Source: Arion vulgaris (taxonomy: Eukaryota > Mollusca > Gastropoda > Stylommatophora > Arionidae). From it: DNA of 64,000 bases. The position numbers were made by a program, and so were the translations under genes. Numbering within the stretch: position 1 is the first letter of the stretch; each line of letters opens with the position of its first letter. The notes below the pieces were generated by a model. That model was not told where the DNA came from. It did no database searches and saw only the letters and a list, made by a program, of their open reading frames with translations. Positions 44,555 through 55,199 of the stretch are shown here, one piece after another. The stretch lies in contig CM036767.1 in the NCBI GenBank assembly GCA_020796225.1, forward strand, positions 25,364,100 to 25,428,099, written 5' to 3'.

Positions 44555-44815
44555 CAGTTATCAGTTATATGAGGACTATCATCATAGCACTCAGGACACG
44601 TCCATAGGTGCTCCGATCTCCACCTCAGCAAATCCAGCAGCGTCCAGCGACCCAACACGCCAGTTCGATGTTGATTAATCAATCTCTTTGCATATCTAGT
44701 ATGTCGTTCTTTTCGGGCTGCACCAATATTGACACCCATCTCTTTCAATCTGGTCAGCGAGTGGGATTCACAGCCCTGAAACTCCTCTGTTCAGAAAGAC
44801 TCAATGCGTGAAGAA
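44555..44815 (-). mobile_element. I-like LINE 3' tail
   Basis: The minus strand encodes LKEMGVNIGAARKERHTRYA, INQHRTGVLGRWTLLDLLRW and SEHLWTCPECYDDSPHITDN. It is close to 15105-15378 and shows an uninterrupted version of the tail with a C-x2-C motif. Confidence 0.78.
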
Positions 44816-44829
44816 TGTCATTGCGAACA

Positions 44830-45235
44830 TTCTAATGAATCTTTATATGTTCCAAAATCTTTCAAAAAGGTTGCAGACATTCATCATAGATGCCTGCGCA
44901 GGATACCCCATCTGCGATGGTATGACAGGACTACAAACAGGGAACTCTGGGATAGAACAGGACAACGGCAGGTGGAACAAGAGATGAGGAGCAGAAGGTG
45001 GCGATAGATAGGATACACACTGAGGAAACCCCCTAACAGTATCATGAGACAGGCTCTCCGATAAAACCCCCCAGGTAACAGAGATAGGGAAGACCCAGGA
45101 ACACCTGGAGATGGGAGTTGGAGACGGAATGCAAAAAAATGGAGAGAGAGTGGAGAGATCTGGAAGGGATGGCCTTGGGTAGGTGGGCTTGAAAGGTCTT
45201 GGTTGCGGACCTATGCTTCCCTCAGGCAAATAGTG
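44830..45235 (+). mobile_element. APE-RT LINE C-terminal tail
   Basis: It encodes HHRCLRRIPHLRWYDRTTNR, ELWDRTGQRQVEQEMRSRRW and WRDLEGMALG, with tail pieces in shifted frames. It belongs to the 39900-42960 family, and ends aatagtgaataag. Confidence 0.7.
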
Positions 45236-45239
45236 AATA

Positions 45240-45515
45240 AGAAGAAGCTGCAAATAAGAAAGAGAAAATTGAGATATTTTTGACATATAAAAAGACATGA
45301 AGGGCTCGAGAAGACCATCATGAAAGTAGGATTACTGGCAAAGAGAAAAAGAGGAAGACCACGGAGAAGATGGATTCAGGGTGTAACTGATGGTTTGAAC
45401 ATGATGGCTGCAGAGGCAGGACATCTGGCCTATGAGAGAGTGAAATTCTGGAGGACTGTTGGGGTGGCAAAGTTCTGCTCAGGACAAGCTATTTGATGAT
45501 GATGATGATCTATCC
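45240..45515 (+). mobile_element. LINE tail (FGHIKRH family) with (GAT)n terminus
   Basis: It reads IRKRKLRYFxHIKRHEGLEK, KRKRGRPRRRWIQGVTDGLN and MMAAEAGHLAYERVKFWRTV, followed by tgatgatgatgatgat. The open frame is short but clean apart from one stop. Confidence 0.75.
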
Positions 45516-46085
45516 CTTTCCACCTGATTCTTCTTCTTGCTTCTATAAGTCTCAATTTTTCTCAATTTGTCCTCAGTGATGTAACTGTTTCTTGTGTACC
45601 TTTCTAGAAATCACGTTGAAGAAAATCTCTTACATGTGTAGCTAATACAATAGATGACATGTCTTCTTACACAGCCTTAAGCATCTCAATTTTGTTTTGT
45701 ACTTTCATGTTATATACAGGTGGTACAGTGCTTGAATGAAAATGTAGTTCTCCTTTAAACACATTTTTTTAGTTTTTAAAAACATCTGCATCTAGCCTTC
45801 AACCAATGCAATTAGAAATACAAGAAATAAGGTGATAATAGATAGGCACACTATTCAGAATAAATATACAGAAATATAACAATACAAAGACTTATGCACT
45901 GAACTGAAACCTACAGAGCAAAAATATGAGTCGGGAGGCCAAAGAATTGTAGAAAAGGCCTCATAGACATAACTCAAGAAGACAGCTTACAAATCAGTAA
46001 ACAGTGAAGATCTCTAATACAATGCAATATATTGGGAATACAGTGTTAGGTCTGGAAATTTGTTGACCAAGACATAATATGGGTC
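45516..46085. other. Intron sequence without recognisable features
   Basis: AT-rich. No frames or repeats recognised. Confidence 0.4.
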
Positions 46086-46409
46086 ATGTGGCAACCCTAC
46101 CCAACTGCAACATATGAGAGAAGACAGTGGTTGTCTACTACTCTACTCCTGAAACCACATGGAGTGATAACTGATTAACTTTAATTTAATTCTGTGACAA
46201 TTTTCATTAAGAATTATATTGTAGTTATCTCGCCTTATTCTTTTCCTACTTTCATAAACTTCAACAGCAGTTTTATCTATCTGCAGCTCAAGGGGTTCGA
46301 CATTTGCATGTATTTCACATGCAGCAGTTGGAATTGACATCATAAATCCACTAATTAGGCTGACGGCATTGTTCTCTGTCTAAGGATTTAGGGATTGTCT
46401 TTGAACAAG

Positions 46410-46600
46410 TTGTTAAAAGAGCACTTTGAGGCACTATGTTTCGGAACATGGAAGCCAGATCCTGCACATATATGCCAGGGATCACCACAGGGTTTCCCTC
46501 TCGCCAGTGTTGTTACATAGGGATTGCCATAGGGTTCCCCTCTTGCCATTACACTTGCTACTGTTACTTCCCAGATTGGTTCTGGCGTCCAATTTAGGCT
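46410..46600 (+). mobile_element. I-like LINE RT scrap
   Basis: tttcggaacatggaagccag, atcctgcacatatatgccag and ggatcaccacagggtttccc align with 33945-34020 just before the LPQGSPLSP box. The tgccagggatcaccacaggg motif is repeated in part 45 bp later. Confidence 0.55.
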
Positions 46601-46802
46601 GTGATAACATGAAAACTGGTAACATATCCAATTTTATTTTTGTTCTACCTGATACAGGGAAGAATGAGTCAAATCAAGTGTATGCAAACAGTCCTATACT
46701 TTTGTTTGTAAGTCAATATGTATTTTCTGCTGTAATATTTGGGCTCTTTTATTTGCCATTGTTGAACATATATAAGTTTTCATCTCGAATATCAAGACTC
46801 AC

Positions 46803-46904
46803 CCTAAATACTCAGCATCAGCTATAAGTAGATCGATTCCATCCTCAATTTCTACATCAGTTTTCACTTGTTTAACACTGACAGATTCATTTAGCCACTG
46901 CATC
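46803..46904 (-). CDS. TEX14: TEX14-like exon: alpha-C helix region
   Basis: The acceptor is ttgatag (reverse strand) and the donor TTAGG|GTGAGT. The exon holds 1 + 33x3 + 2 nt. It begins MQWLNESVSVK and ends DLLIADAEYL, an acidic amphipathic helix in the position of helix C. Its last two bases form a Gly codon with the first base of the next exon, giving YLG-KLRHP. This Leu-rich helix followed by KLRHP is the usual route from helix C into strand 4. The exon is a 102-bp island in repeat-rich DNA, but both splice sites are strong. Confidence 0.8.
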
Positions 46905-47199
46905 CTATCAAATACAAGAGATATTACATATTTAAAGGCTGCAAATCAACATGTATTAACTCAGTACTTAACAATATTGAAGAGAAACATAAAGGGTAAT
47001 TTTTTTAAGTAGACTACTTGCAATGCTCATGGTAATAGCTTTCATTTTTTCTTATACCAGCCAAGTGAGTAACATACTGACTTGAACTGATTTGATACAT
47101 AATATCTTTAAAAATTCAGGACATCAAGTAATTGATCAATCTATCAATTTATGAAAGCGTTGATTCTAATGGATCAGATAGCAGTGACTCATAAACAGT

Positions 47200-47490
47200 T
47201 GAGATGTCAGCATCTCATCACGAAGGTCTTGAGTTACTCAATCGATATCATTGCAATCCGGGCAGAACCCTAGATGCTCAGCCTTCCCAAACAGACTTTA
47301 GTGTCTTAATCCAACAGGCACTTGTGAAGAGACCAAAGAATTTCCTTTCAACCATCATAAGGTGGATCCCTTATTCATCTTCAACTCACCAACAATCAAA
47401 TGTGTTGATGCAAGACTGTCTACTCTCTCATTGCCGCAAACACCTGCATGCCCAGGACAGTAGATCAACATATTTAAATTAAAGTTTATC
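47200..47490 (-). mobile_element. I-like LINE RNase H fragment
   Basis: The minus strand reads LIYCPGHAGVCGNERVDSLA and STHLIVGELKMNKG, matching 35235-35330. It lies between the two inverted arms described for 46089-48975. Confidence 0.7.
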
Positions 47491-47555
47491 ATTCATCACT
47501 CCATGTAGTTTCAGGAGTAGAATAGTAGACAACCACTGTCTTCTCTCATATGTTG

Positions 47556-48936
47556 CACGGGGTCAAAGGCGCAAGGGGGCTGCGCCAGGATTAGTGGTCC
47601 GGCACTAATCAAGATCCTGTGTCCCACCTCCATGTGGTGACCCTGGAAACAGACTTTGGTTCCGGTCTGGCTAAGGGGGCACAGGGATCGAAGGAGAGCT
47701 ACAGGTAGTGGTAGCAGTGCAAACACAGAAAAGAAATGCAGGTTCAAAATCTCGAACATAATGCACGCATCTCCTGGCCGATATCCATAGAAACAAAGCC
47801 CAAGTTTTGCAGAAACATAAGAAAACAGCAGAGTACGAGACGATAGCGGGAGTAAATGACCCAACCAGGCTGCCGCCTACAGGGCAAGAGAACATAAGCA
47901 CAAGAGGTGCATCCCAAAGCAGAGACGTGGGCGAAACTCGAACCCTGTGCACAAGTCAAGCTGAGTGTCAGAGCAGTTCCGAGGTACGGCAAATGTGATG
48001 GCAAATATGTGAACACAAAGGTCGTAGCAGCTTCCCGACCGATGGGAAAGGCTGCAAGCGAAGGGATGAGAGGTGCATTCCAAACAGAGAAGAGGGTCCA
48101 CACGGAGCGAAACTCTGAGCCTTGTGCACGAGTAGAGCTGTGTGTCAGAGCAGTCCCGTGGTACGGTAAATGAGACGGCAGATATATATACTGGGTCTTG
48201 AGTTGAGCTGCTTGTGGGCCCACATAGGGCGAAACTCTGGCTCCATCACAAGGATGGGAGAGCGATTTAAGCCTCAGGGTCGGACAACCCAGGCAAATGT
48301 GAGCACGGCAAGAACTGACGTGGTGATAAGGAGGTAGGCACCAGGGCAGAGCAAGCACGCATGCGGGCGATGCACGAGTGGGCCAACGGTGGACAGGTGT
48401 GGAAGGCACGGCAGACATGCAAGCACGGCAGACATGCAGGCATGCAAGCACGGCAGGCAAGAGAGTATACGGACCACCTGAATGTGCAGAAAAACTGGAA
48501 AGCCCAACAGAGGTGAAGCCAGTCCTCGTTTCCGCTCGCAGGGAACTACTGCTGCCTTGTAGTTTGATTGGGGACAATCAAAGTCTAGAGGAGCAAACCG
48601 TACACAAAACTGGACGGGTGGCAAACCAAGTTGTCAACAAAAAGACCGGTTAGCTGGGCAGATGGCGCTCATCAACCCGGGAGGGCAGGTCATCTAAGGG
48701 TTGCTGCCCTAAAGAAAATAGCAACCTGCTGCCTTGCAGGTTTGGCTGGGACAGCAAAGGGCTAACGGAGAGTGAACCAAGTAAATGCTAGTTGAAACCA
48801 AACACACCACCGAAGGATAAGTACCAGAGCTCCAAATGGTACTGAAGGTTGTGAACGTACATCCGTTTTTGGTGTTTGGCTGTTTATATATCACATTAGA
48901 ATGATAAAACGACAGTAAGAACGAATGCGCGAGAGA
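47556..48936 (-). repeat. GC-rich dispersed element with internal duplication
   Basis: It is distinctly richer in G+C than its surroundings. The flanks suggest a target duplication (atatgttgca at its left edge, tatgttgta at its right edge). Two internal direct repeats (47933-47999 and 48109-48174; gcgaaactc... cctgtgcac... gtgtcagagcagt...ggtacgg...aaatg) are spaced 176 bp apart. A run of acggcagacatgcaagc units lies at 48400-48460. A 277-codon minus frame (47744-48577) is open throughout but compositionally biased. Fragments occur at 3356-3560 and 37640-37935. Confidence 0.6.
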
Positions 48937-49077
48937 GAGATATGTTGTACTTGGGTAGGGTTGCCATATTCTGATCTTCAGAAATGAGGACACTTCTAAT
49001 AACATTAAATTCCGTTTAAATTGTGTTCCATATATATTATTTTGATGACCTATTCTTTTTCAGAATGTCTTTCTATT

Positions 49078-49890
49078 GCATCTTATCTTATCTTATCTCA
49101 ACCACATTTGCCGTGAAGCGTCGTGGGAGAGATAGTTTTCTATCTTGTGTCAGGCGTGTTGCACTTGATGTTGTCAGTCCATGCTTTCGCAGGGACTCTG
49201 GAGATGTTATCTATCCATCGTGTTCTTGGCCTGCCTCGTGCTCTGCGCCTTGAGTGTTGATTATTGTAGGCACGTGATGGTAGTAAATGTGGTTCCATTC
49301 TCATTAGATGGCCGAACCACTTGATTCTTTGCTTCTCAATGTACTGTATGCATGGTATAGTACCAACGATGCTTCTGATATTCTCCTCACTCTATCTCTC
49401 CATGTGTTGACAGCTTTTCGTAGACATCTCATTTCACATGTTGTAATCTTTCTTTCTTGTGTCTTAGTCAGGGGCCATGTTTGGCACTGATAGCAGAGAG
49501 TTGGAATAAATATGCAGTTTATCAGTTGTCATTTGATTGCCATGTTAATGCTTGGATGTTTTAATAGTGGTGACAGTTGGTATGTCACTTCGTTTGCCTT
49601 CTGGCATCTAGTCTCTATTTCTCTGTCCATCTTTCCATCTGCTGTGAATATACTCTGGAGATATTTGAATTCTGGAGTCTGTTGTATTTTACATTATTCA
49701 CCTGTATATTTAGTTGACCTACTTATTGTCATGACTTCTGTTTTGGAGGTGTTAATTTACATGTCATATTTTTCACATGTCGCTTGCAGTGCGTTTATGT
49801 GTTGTTGAAGTTTGTGTTCATTGTTGTAAATTATACTCTGATATCTTTTGCATAAAATGTCCATAACATTGCCTGCATGTGAAATGTTTG
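49078..49890 (-). mobile_element. RTE-like LINE tail with (GATAA)n terminus
   Basis: The minus strand encodes the RT thumb (YLQSIFTADGKMDREIETRC-like text at about 49590-49680) and the tail CIQYIEKQRIKWFGHLMRME, SRRRARGRPRTRWIDNIS, ending ttatcttatcttat on the plus strand. It is the counterpart of 7090-7368. Confidence 0.75.
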
Positions 49891-49904
49891 AAATTAAATT
49901 TTAA

Positions 49905-52800
49905 ATGAGTCACCCTTGTGTTATATCCGTGTTTATTTAGTCTATTGTCTATTCCCAGGTGGAAGATGTAGTTGGCTGTCCACTCTTGCCGTTAAGTGTA
50001 GGGATGGGAGCTTTAATTTGCATTCTAGGGCTAGATGAGTTGCCCTTGTTGTGTTGTATCCGTGTTTAAGTAGTGTGGTCTTGATATTGTCTATCCATCT
50101 TTTCTTGGTCTTCCTTTAGCTCTAGTACCCGATCTCTTTTATTGTATGCTGTTATTAGTGGTTGGTTGTATTTCATTCTCATTCTTCTTCTTCTTCTTTT
50201 GTCGTCACACTGCTACGGGGTTGTTGCCCAGTGTTGTGGTTTTCTGTTTTTGTCTTGCGCTGTTCTGGTGGCTTGTGTGATTGTTATCTTTGCTCTTTCA
50301 CAGGATTCTGCGACGCCATCTAACCCTCTTTTCCGTGGTCTTCCTCTTGCCTTCTTTCCCGATGTTCTGTTGTAGAAGACTCTGTATACTGTGGAGTTTG
50401 GATGCATTCTTATTAAGTGGCAAAACCACTTCATTCTTTGTTTATCTATGTAATTCAAGCACGGTTTTGTGCCAACTTTCTTTCTTATGCTGATGTTGGT
50501 GGTTCTGTCTTTTCTTGTGTTGGTAACTTTTCGCAGGCAACGCATTTCACATGTAGTTATTTTTGTGACTGCGCTTTGCTCAATGTCCATGTTTGGCTCT
50601 GGTAACACAAAGCAGGTATAAAAATGCTGTTGATCATCTGTTGCTTAGCTGCCTGTGAAATTTTTGGGTGCCTTAACAATGGGGCTAGCTGGTAGGTTAC
50701 AGCATTTGCTTTTTGCACTCTACCCTCTATCTATCCAGTTTTCCGTCTTCTGTGAATATGCTTCCTAAGTATTTGAATTCTTTCACTTGGTTTATTTTAG
50801 TGCATTGACATGGATGTCTAGATTATTATGTTTTCTTCCCATATTCATTATTTCTGTTTTAGTGTTGTTGATTTTCATGTCATGTTTTACACAATTTTTG
50901 TTCAAGGTGTCAATATGATGTTGTAGATCTTGTTCATTTTGATGTATCAGGCACTGATCATCTGCAAACAGCAGTTCATTGATTTCATCATTATCTGAAT
51001 TTGAGTTATTTTATCCATATATGCAATAAAGAGTAGTGGTGAGAGGACACAACCTTGTCTAACACCTGATGTAATGGAGAACAAGTCGGTCATTCCTTTT
51101 GTTGTTCTTACTGTACTCTGGCTATCTTGATATAAGGCCATGATATTACCTAATAGTTGTCCCTGGACGCCATATTCTTCAAGGATCTTCCATAGTTTGC
51201 ACCTGTTTACTCTATCAAATGCCTTTTCTTGGTCTATAAATACAGGGTGTTCAACTTAAAAGCATCCTAGGGATGGAGCTAATCTGGCATATATGTATGG
51301 AAATGAGAAGGTTCAGTTATGACGTGGTATAGGTCAAGGTTGTGTGGTGGTGTGTAATTGGAGTGCGGGAAGGGGCGATGAACAAATGTGACGTAGGACG
51401 AGCTAGTCAGAACCGGTTTAAATAATAAATAATGACAACGCGGTAGGTTATCTGGCAACTTTCGATTTGTCAATGGGGCTGCAATTATCTTGAACACCCT
51501 GTATAAGCTGTTTACTTTGATTGTATTCAACTGTTTGTTCGCAGATCTGTCTTAGTGTAAATATTGCGTCTGTGCAGCTCTTACCCCTCTTAAACCCAAA
51601 CTGGCTATTGCTTAACTGGGGCTCTAATATATGTCTTGCTCTTCGCTCCAATATTTTTGCAAACATTTTTCCTATATGGCTCAAAAGAGAGATACCCATG
51701 TATGTTTCACACTCTCTTTGTCTCCTTTGTTCTTCCATATTGGGACTATAATAGCTCTCTGCCAGTCATCTGAAGCCTCTTGTGCCTCCCAGGCTATGTT
51801 AAAAATTCTGGTCCGCCATGTTATTGCTGTTGTCTTACAAGCAAGTAACATTTCTGTTGTTATGCCATCTATCCCTGCTGCCTTCCTTCTCTTGCTTTGA
51901 TTTAGTGCCATTTCAACTTCGGATTCTAAAATGTTCAATTGTTGGTATTTTCCATGTTTCATTTGAAATGTTTCTGTACCTTGTGTTTCGCAGTTTAACA
52001 GTTCCGTAAAATATTCTTTCCATCTGTCTTTAATATCTTTGCTGTTGGTAAGAGGTTTCCTAGACTTGTTATTTATAATGGTGACTGGATTGAATTGTTC
52101 TTCTCTTAACCTCATTGCCTTGATGCTTCTGTAAAATGTTCTTGGTTGTTTAGTGCATAGTTCCGCTAAATGTTCTCCATACTTTGCCCAAGATTCTGAT
52201 TTTGATGACTTTACTTTATTTTTACTATTCATTCTTGCTGTTCTGTATTTGGTGTAGTCTTCATCTAATTTTGACTTTTGCCACCTGTGAAAACATTTTT
52301 CTTTTCTTGTATAGACCTTTTAACTTCTTCATTCCACCATGCTGTGTGCTTTCTGTGCTTATTTAACTTTCTAAGTCCACAATTTTCTTTCACTATATCC
52401 ATGATATTTGTTTTGAAGATTTACCATTCTTTATTTATGTTGCTAGGGTGTTAAAAGCTGATGTAACTGATCCTTCAATTTGATTCCTAATTTCATTATT
52501 TAGCTTTTCAATATCTATTATTTCAATTTGTTGAGTTGTACTCCTGTCTTGTTTTCTAATTGGTTTTTGTAGAAATAGTACCATTGGTCTATGATCAGAG
52601 TCTAATATTGCATTTGGGATGGCTCTAGCGTTTTGTATTCTCCATCTTTCACTCTTTTTTTGCTAGTATAAAGTCGATCTGTGATGCTTGATTAATATTA
52701 TTCCATTTATACCAGGTTAATATCTGGCTCCTCCTATGTTGGTAAAATGTATGGGTGATAAATAGATCATGTTCTGCACATATATTAAGGACAGACCTAC
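49905..52800 (-). mobile_element. RTE-like LINE, endonuclease end to 3' terminus, split by MITE
   Basis: From 52800 down: endonuclease C-terminus NQASQIDFILA, RAIPNAILDSDHRPMVLFLQ; connector SWAKYGEHLAELCTKQPRTF, YRSIKAMRLREEQF; RT SKRRKAAGIDGITTEMLLAC, IVPIWKNKGDKES, LSHIGKMFAKILERRARHIL, SQFGFKRGKSCTDAIFTLRQ; then the MITE at 51243-51501; EKAFDRVNR; ITSGVRQGCVLSPLLFIAYM; catalytic ELLFADDQC (50970); tail TTCEMRCLRKVTNTRKDRTT, GRPRKRGLDGVAESC (50213-50608). 49905-50180 is the (CAATAGA) terminus. Frames are broken several times, and the junction at about 50190 may mark two fused copies. Confidence 0.85.
51243..51501. mobile_element. 259-bp MITE inserted in LINE with TA duplication
   Basis: The ends CAGGGTGTTCAA / TTGAACACCCTG are perfect over 12 bp and continue imperfectly. 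TA is duplicated at 51241-51242 and 51502-51503. On removing the element and one TA, the LINE frame reads continuously across the site (...SKQLI then FIDQEKAFDRVN). No coding capacity. A 78-bp relative is at 4381-4459. Confidence 0.88.
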
Positions 52801-53930
52801 ATTTAAAGTTTTTTCTTGAAAAAATGAAATTTGAGATTTTTTATATTTTAGATAATACATCCAATTTTGAACAAGAAACTATCTTTAGTTTGCAAAAAAA
52901 TGTAGTTTTGTATTTTAATTAAATTTTTTTAACTAGGCATGTATATGTTTTTTTAGCTAATTATATATGAAAAACCATAACTCTGCTTCAACAGATGGTA
53001 GCAAAGTGTTTATAGCAATATGGTAGCACAGATAGATTAACTAATAGCACCATTTAACTCATGCAGCATCATTATGATGTAACTTGTATGAAAAATTATG
53101 GGAAATTAGAGCACATTGGATAAATAGTGTTTGAGCCATATTTAAACATCACAAAGATAACCATGAGAACTGCAATAGGCTGAGTAGCTTGTGCCCTAAA
53201 GATAAAGTTTTAGTTGATTAAAAACAAACTGCCTAATTTTATTTTTGCACAACTATAAAACAATATCTTTCTGCTAATACAATTTAGGCACACAAAGATA
53301 GAAAGATGAAAAACAATTAGCGTTAGCATCTAAAGCATTGGCTGAGGCAAATTTCTATGCCCTTGTGGGATTCTAAAGTAAATTAATTTGGTCAATAATT
53401 GAAAATATGTTCGTTTTTTGGCTTTTTCTCAAAATTGTTATTTTCCGTAAATGTATGTTGCTAAATACACATTTTTTCAAAAACTGCTCAAAGGATTGCT
53501 GTATAACTTTGCCCACTTCTTTCTTATGCATATATGATGACCCCCTACCACTTCAAAAAGAATTCATTGAACGGTTTTTGTGTGTCGTGCAAAAAAATAT
53601 CTCTTACCCCATATTTTTGGGTCAAAATCTGAATTTGCGTTAAAAATTCAGGTAAAACTCATTTAATATACTTTAAAAATGTTTTGCTACCAGTTCAAGA
53701 TATGCCCATGTACTATAACATCTGAAAGTTCCATAGTGCTAACCTTAATAGAACGTAAATCATCCTGTATTTTGCAAGGTTACTTTTTGGGCCTTTTCCC
53801 TTAAAAACCCTCTATATTAAATTTTTTAAATAGAATATACATGCTTGGATTATTTGACATTTTTCTCCCGAGTTTTAACATCAAGTTGATCATTTAGAAT
53901 CAAAAACGCAACCTCAATGATCAATATTTC
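52801..53930. other. Unassigned AT-rich block
   Basis: T/A-rich with a 78-codon plus frame (53407-53643) of no recognised family. It lies between two minus-strand LINEs and may be an element I cannot identify. Confidence 0.4.
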
Positions 53931-53933
53931 TGT

Positions 53934-54610
53934 TTAGGGGTGCCGTCTGTCCTTAAGCAGGTGTTCCCCGTTCATTCTCATTAAATGTCCAAACCACTGC
54001 ATTTGTTGTCTTTCGATATATTTGGTGCATGAAGTTATGCCCACTCTGCTTCTGATGTTCTCATTTCGTAGTCTGTCTTTCCTGGTGACTCCCACTGCCT
54101 TCCTCAAGCATTTCATTTCACACGTGGTGAGCTTTCTGTGATGTGTTGCTGTAAAGGACCAAGTTTGGCACTGGTAACAAAGTGTTGGTAGGAAAATACT
54201 TTTTATCATCTGTCTTTTCACTTCCATCTTGATCTTTGGGTGTTGTAGTAATGGTGCCAGCTGGTAGGTCAATGCATTTGCTTTTTGGCATCTTGTCTCT
54301 ATTTTTCTGTCGAGTTTTTCATCTGTGAAAATAATAATTCCTCCTGTACCGTTATGCATTACATAGGACCTGCAAGCAATTTCTCCATACCGTTCTATCC
54401 TGGGCAACTCGCTCAATCTCCTCCATGGAACTGAGACTGATATTTCTTGTCTCTCTCAGCAAAGTTCATTTCAGGGTCTCCTTAGGTTGTCCTCTCTTTC
54501 TTGAACCCTTTGCATTCCACTTCAAATCCTGCTTTGATATTCATTGATCATTTCTTCTCAAGGTTTGTCAAACATATCTGTGAAAATGATGCCTAAATAT
54601 TTGAATTAAG
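53934..54610 (-). mobile_element. RTE-like LINE tail interrupted by a second LINE tail
   Basis: The minus strand reads FKYLGIIFTD (about 54600-54570), is interrupted, and resumes EKLDRKIETRCQKANALTYQ, LAPLLQHPKIKMEVKRQMIK, PTLCYQCQTWSFTATHHRKL, MKCLRKAVGVTRKDRLRNEN and QMQWFGHLMRMNGEH. Except for the insertion, the tail frame is open for over 140 codons. Confidence 0.82.
54333..54566 (-). mobile_element. LINE 3' tail insertion with 12-bp target duplication
   Basis: The host sequence atctgtgaaaat occurs on both sides (about 54321-54332 and 54567-54578). The insert carries, on the minus strand, MEEIERVA-type text and ends in ATT repeats at its low-coordinate side, as at 35596-35818. It is a short 5'-truncated LINE insertion inside an older LINE. 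Confidence 0.8.
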
Positions 54611-54659
54611 AACTACACCTACACAATTCTGAAGTACCAAAAATTCAAACAGAATTAAT

Positions 54660-55125
54660 AGATGAAATCACGAAATGCTACAACTCAGAGGCGTTATAAG
54701 AGGATATCAGAGAGTTATTGATGTCTATCTCCAAGAATGGTTACATTTCCATATTGATGGATATGCATATTAAGTCACTCTCAAAGCAAGTTACAGAGTC
54801 AACATACAGTAGACAAGCTGCTTGGTACATCTGGGGAGGTATGTTTTAACTATGATGCCAAACGTTATGCACTTAGAAGTAGCTTCGTACCATCTGAAAA
54901 CCATTTATGATGAAGTTGCATCAAAGGTACATGTAATTATCTTTACAGATTCAATGTCTGCCCTTCAAGCTCTAGAAGTTGATAATTGTAAATCTGAACT
55001 TTCTCAATTAGCCCTAGATTTTTACCAGTTTACTATATCACAAGACATCAAATGCAATGGACCCATGGACATTCAAATACACTCAGAAGTGATAAAGCAG
55101 AGTTAGCTAAGAGTTGATAAACAAC
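54660..55125 (+). mobile_element. LINE RNase H fragment
   Basis: In shifting frames: EVASYHLKTIYDEVASKVHV, IIFTDSMSALQALE (the RNase H D-S box) and QWTHGHSNTLRSDKAELAKS (the ...HSGI.GNE.AD box). It is another RNase H-bearing element, diverged from the I-like family above. Confidence 0.65.
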
Positions 55126-55199
55126 AAAATTAATCATTCACAGAAACAACTATACCTACAGCAAAACAAATAATAAAAACAGCAAATAATTTGGTTGAA

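Larger units (their letters stand above)
46089..48975. mobile_element. Candidate terminal-inverted-repeat element with nested GC-rich insert
   Basis: The left end tggcaaccctacccaactgc-aacatat (46091-46117) and the right end, reading inward from about 48973, tggcaaccctacccaagtac-aacatat, agree at all but two of about 27 positions. A longer inverted copy of the left terminus (to 46165) lies at 47493-47557, cut off after atatgttgca. The missing outer part resumes at about 48941 (tatgttgtacttgggtaggg). The simplest reading is one element of about 1.5 kb whose right terminus was split by the 47556-48936 insert. The TEX14 exon at 46803-46904 lies inside these bounds, so if it is one element it would contain a host exon; two separate copies is an alternative. 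Confidence 0.45.

Noticed and set aside
47744..48577. 277-codon minus-strand frame as a host gene
   Set aside because: It lies wholly in a dispersed GC-rich repeat, has duplicated blocks and biased composition, and no recognisable domain. Kept only as a repeat feature and a finding.
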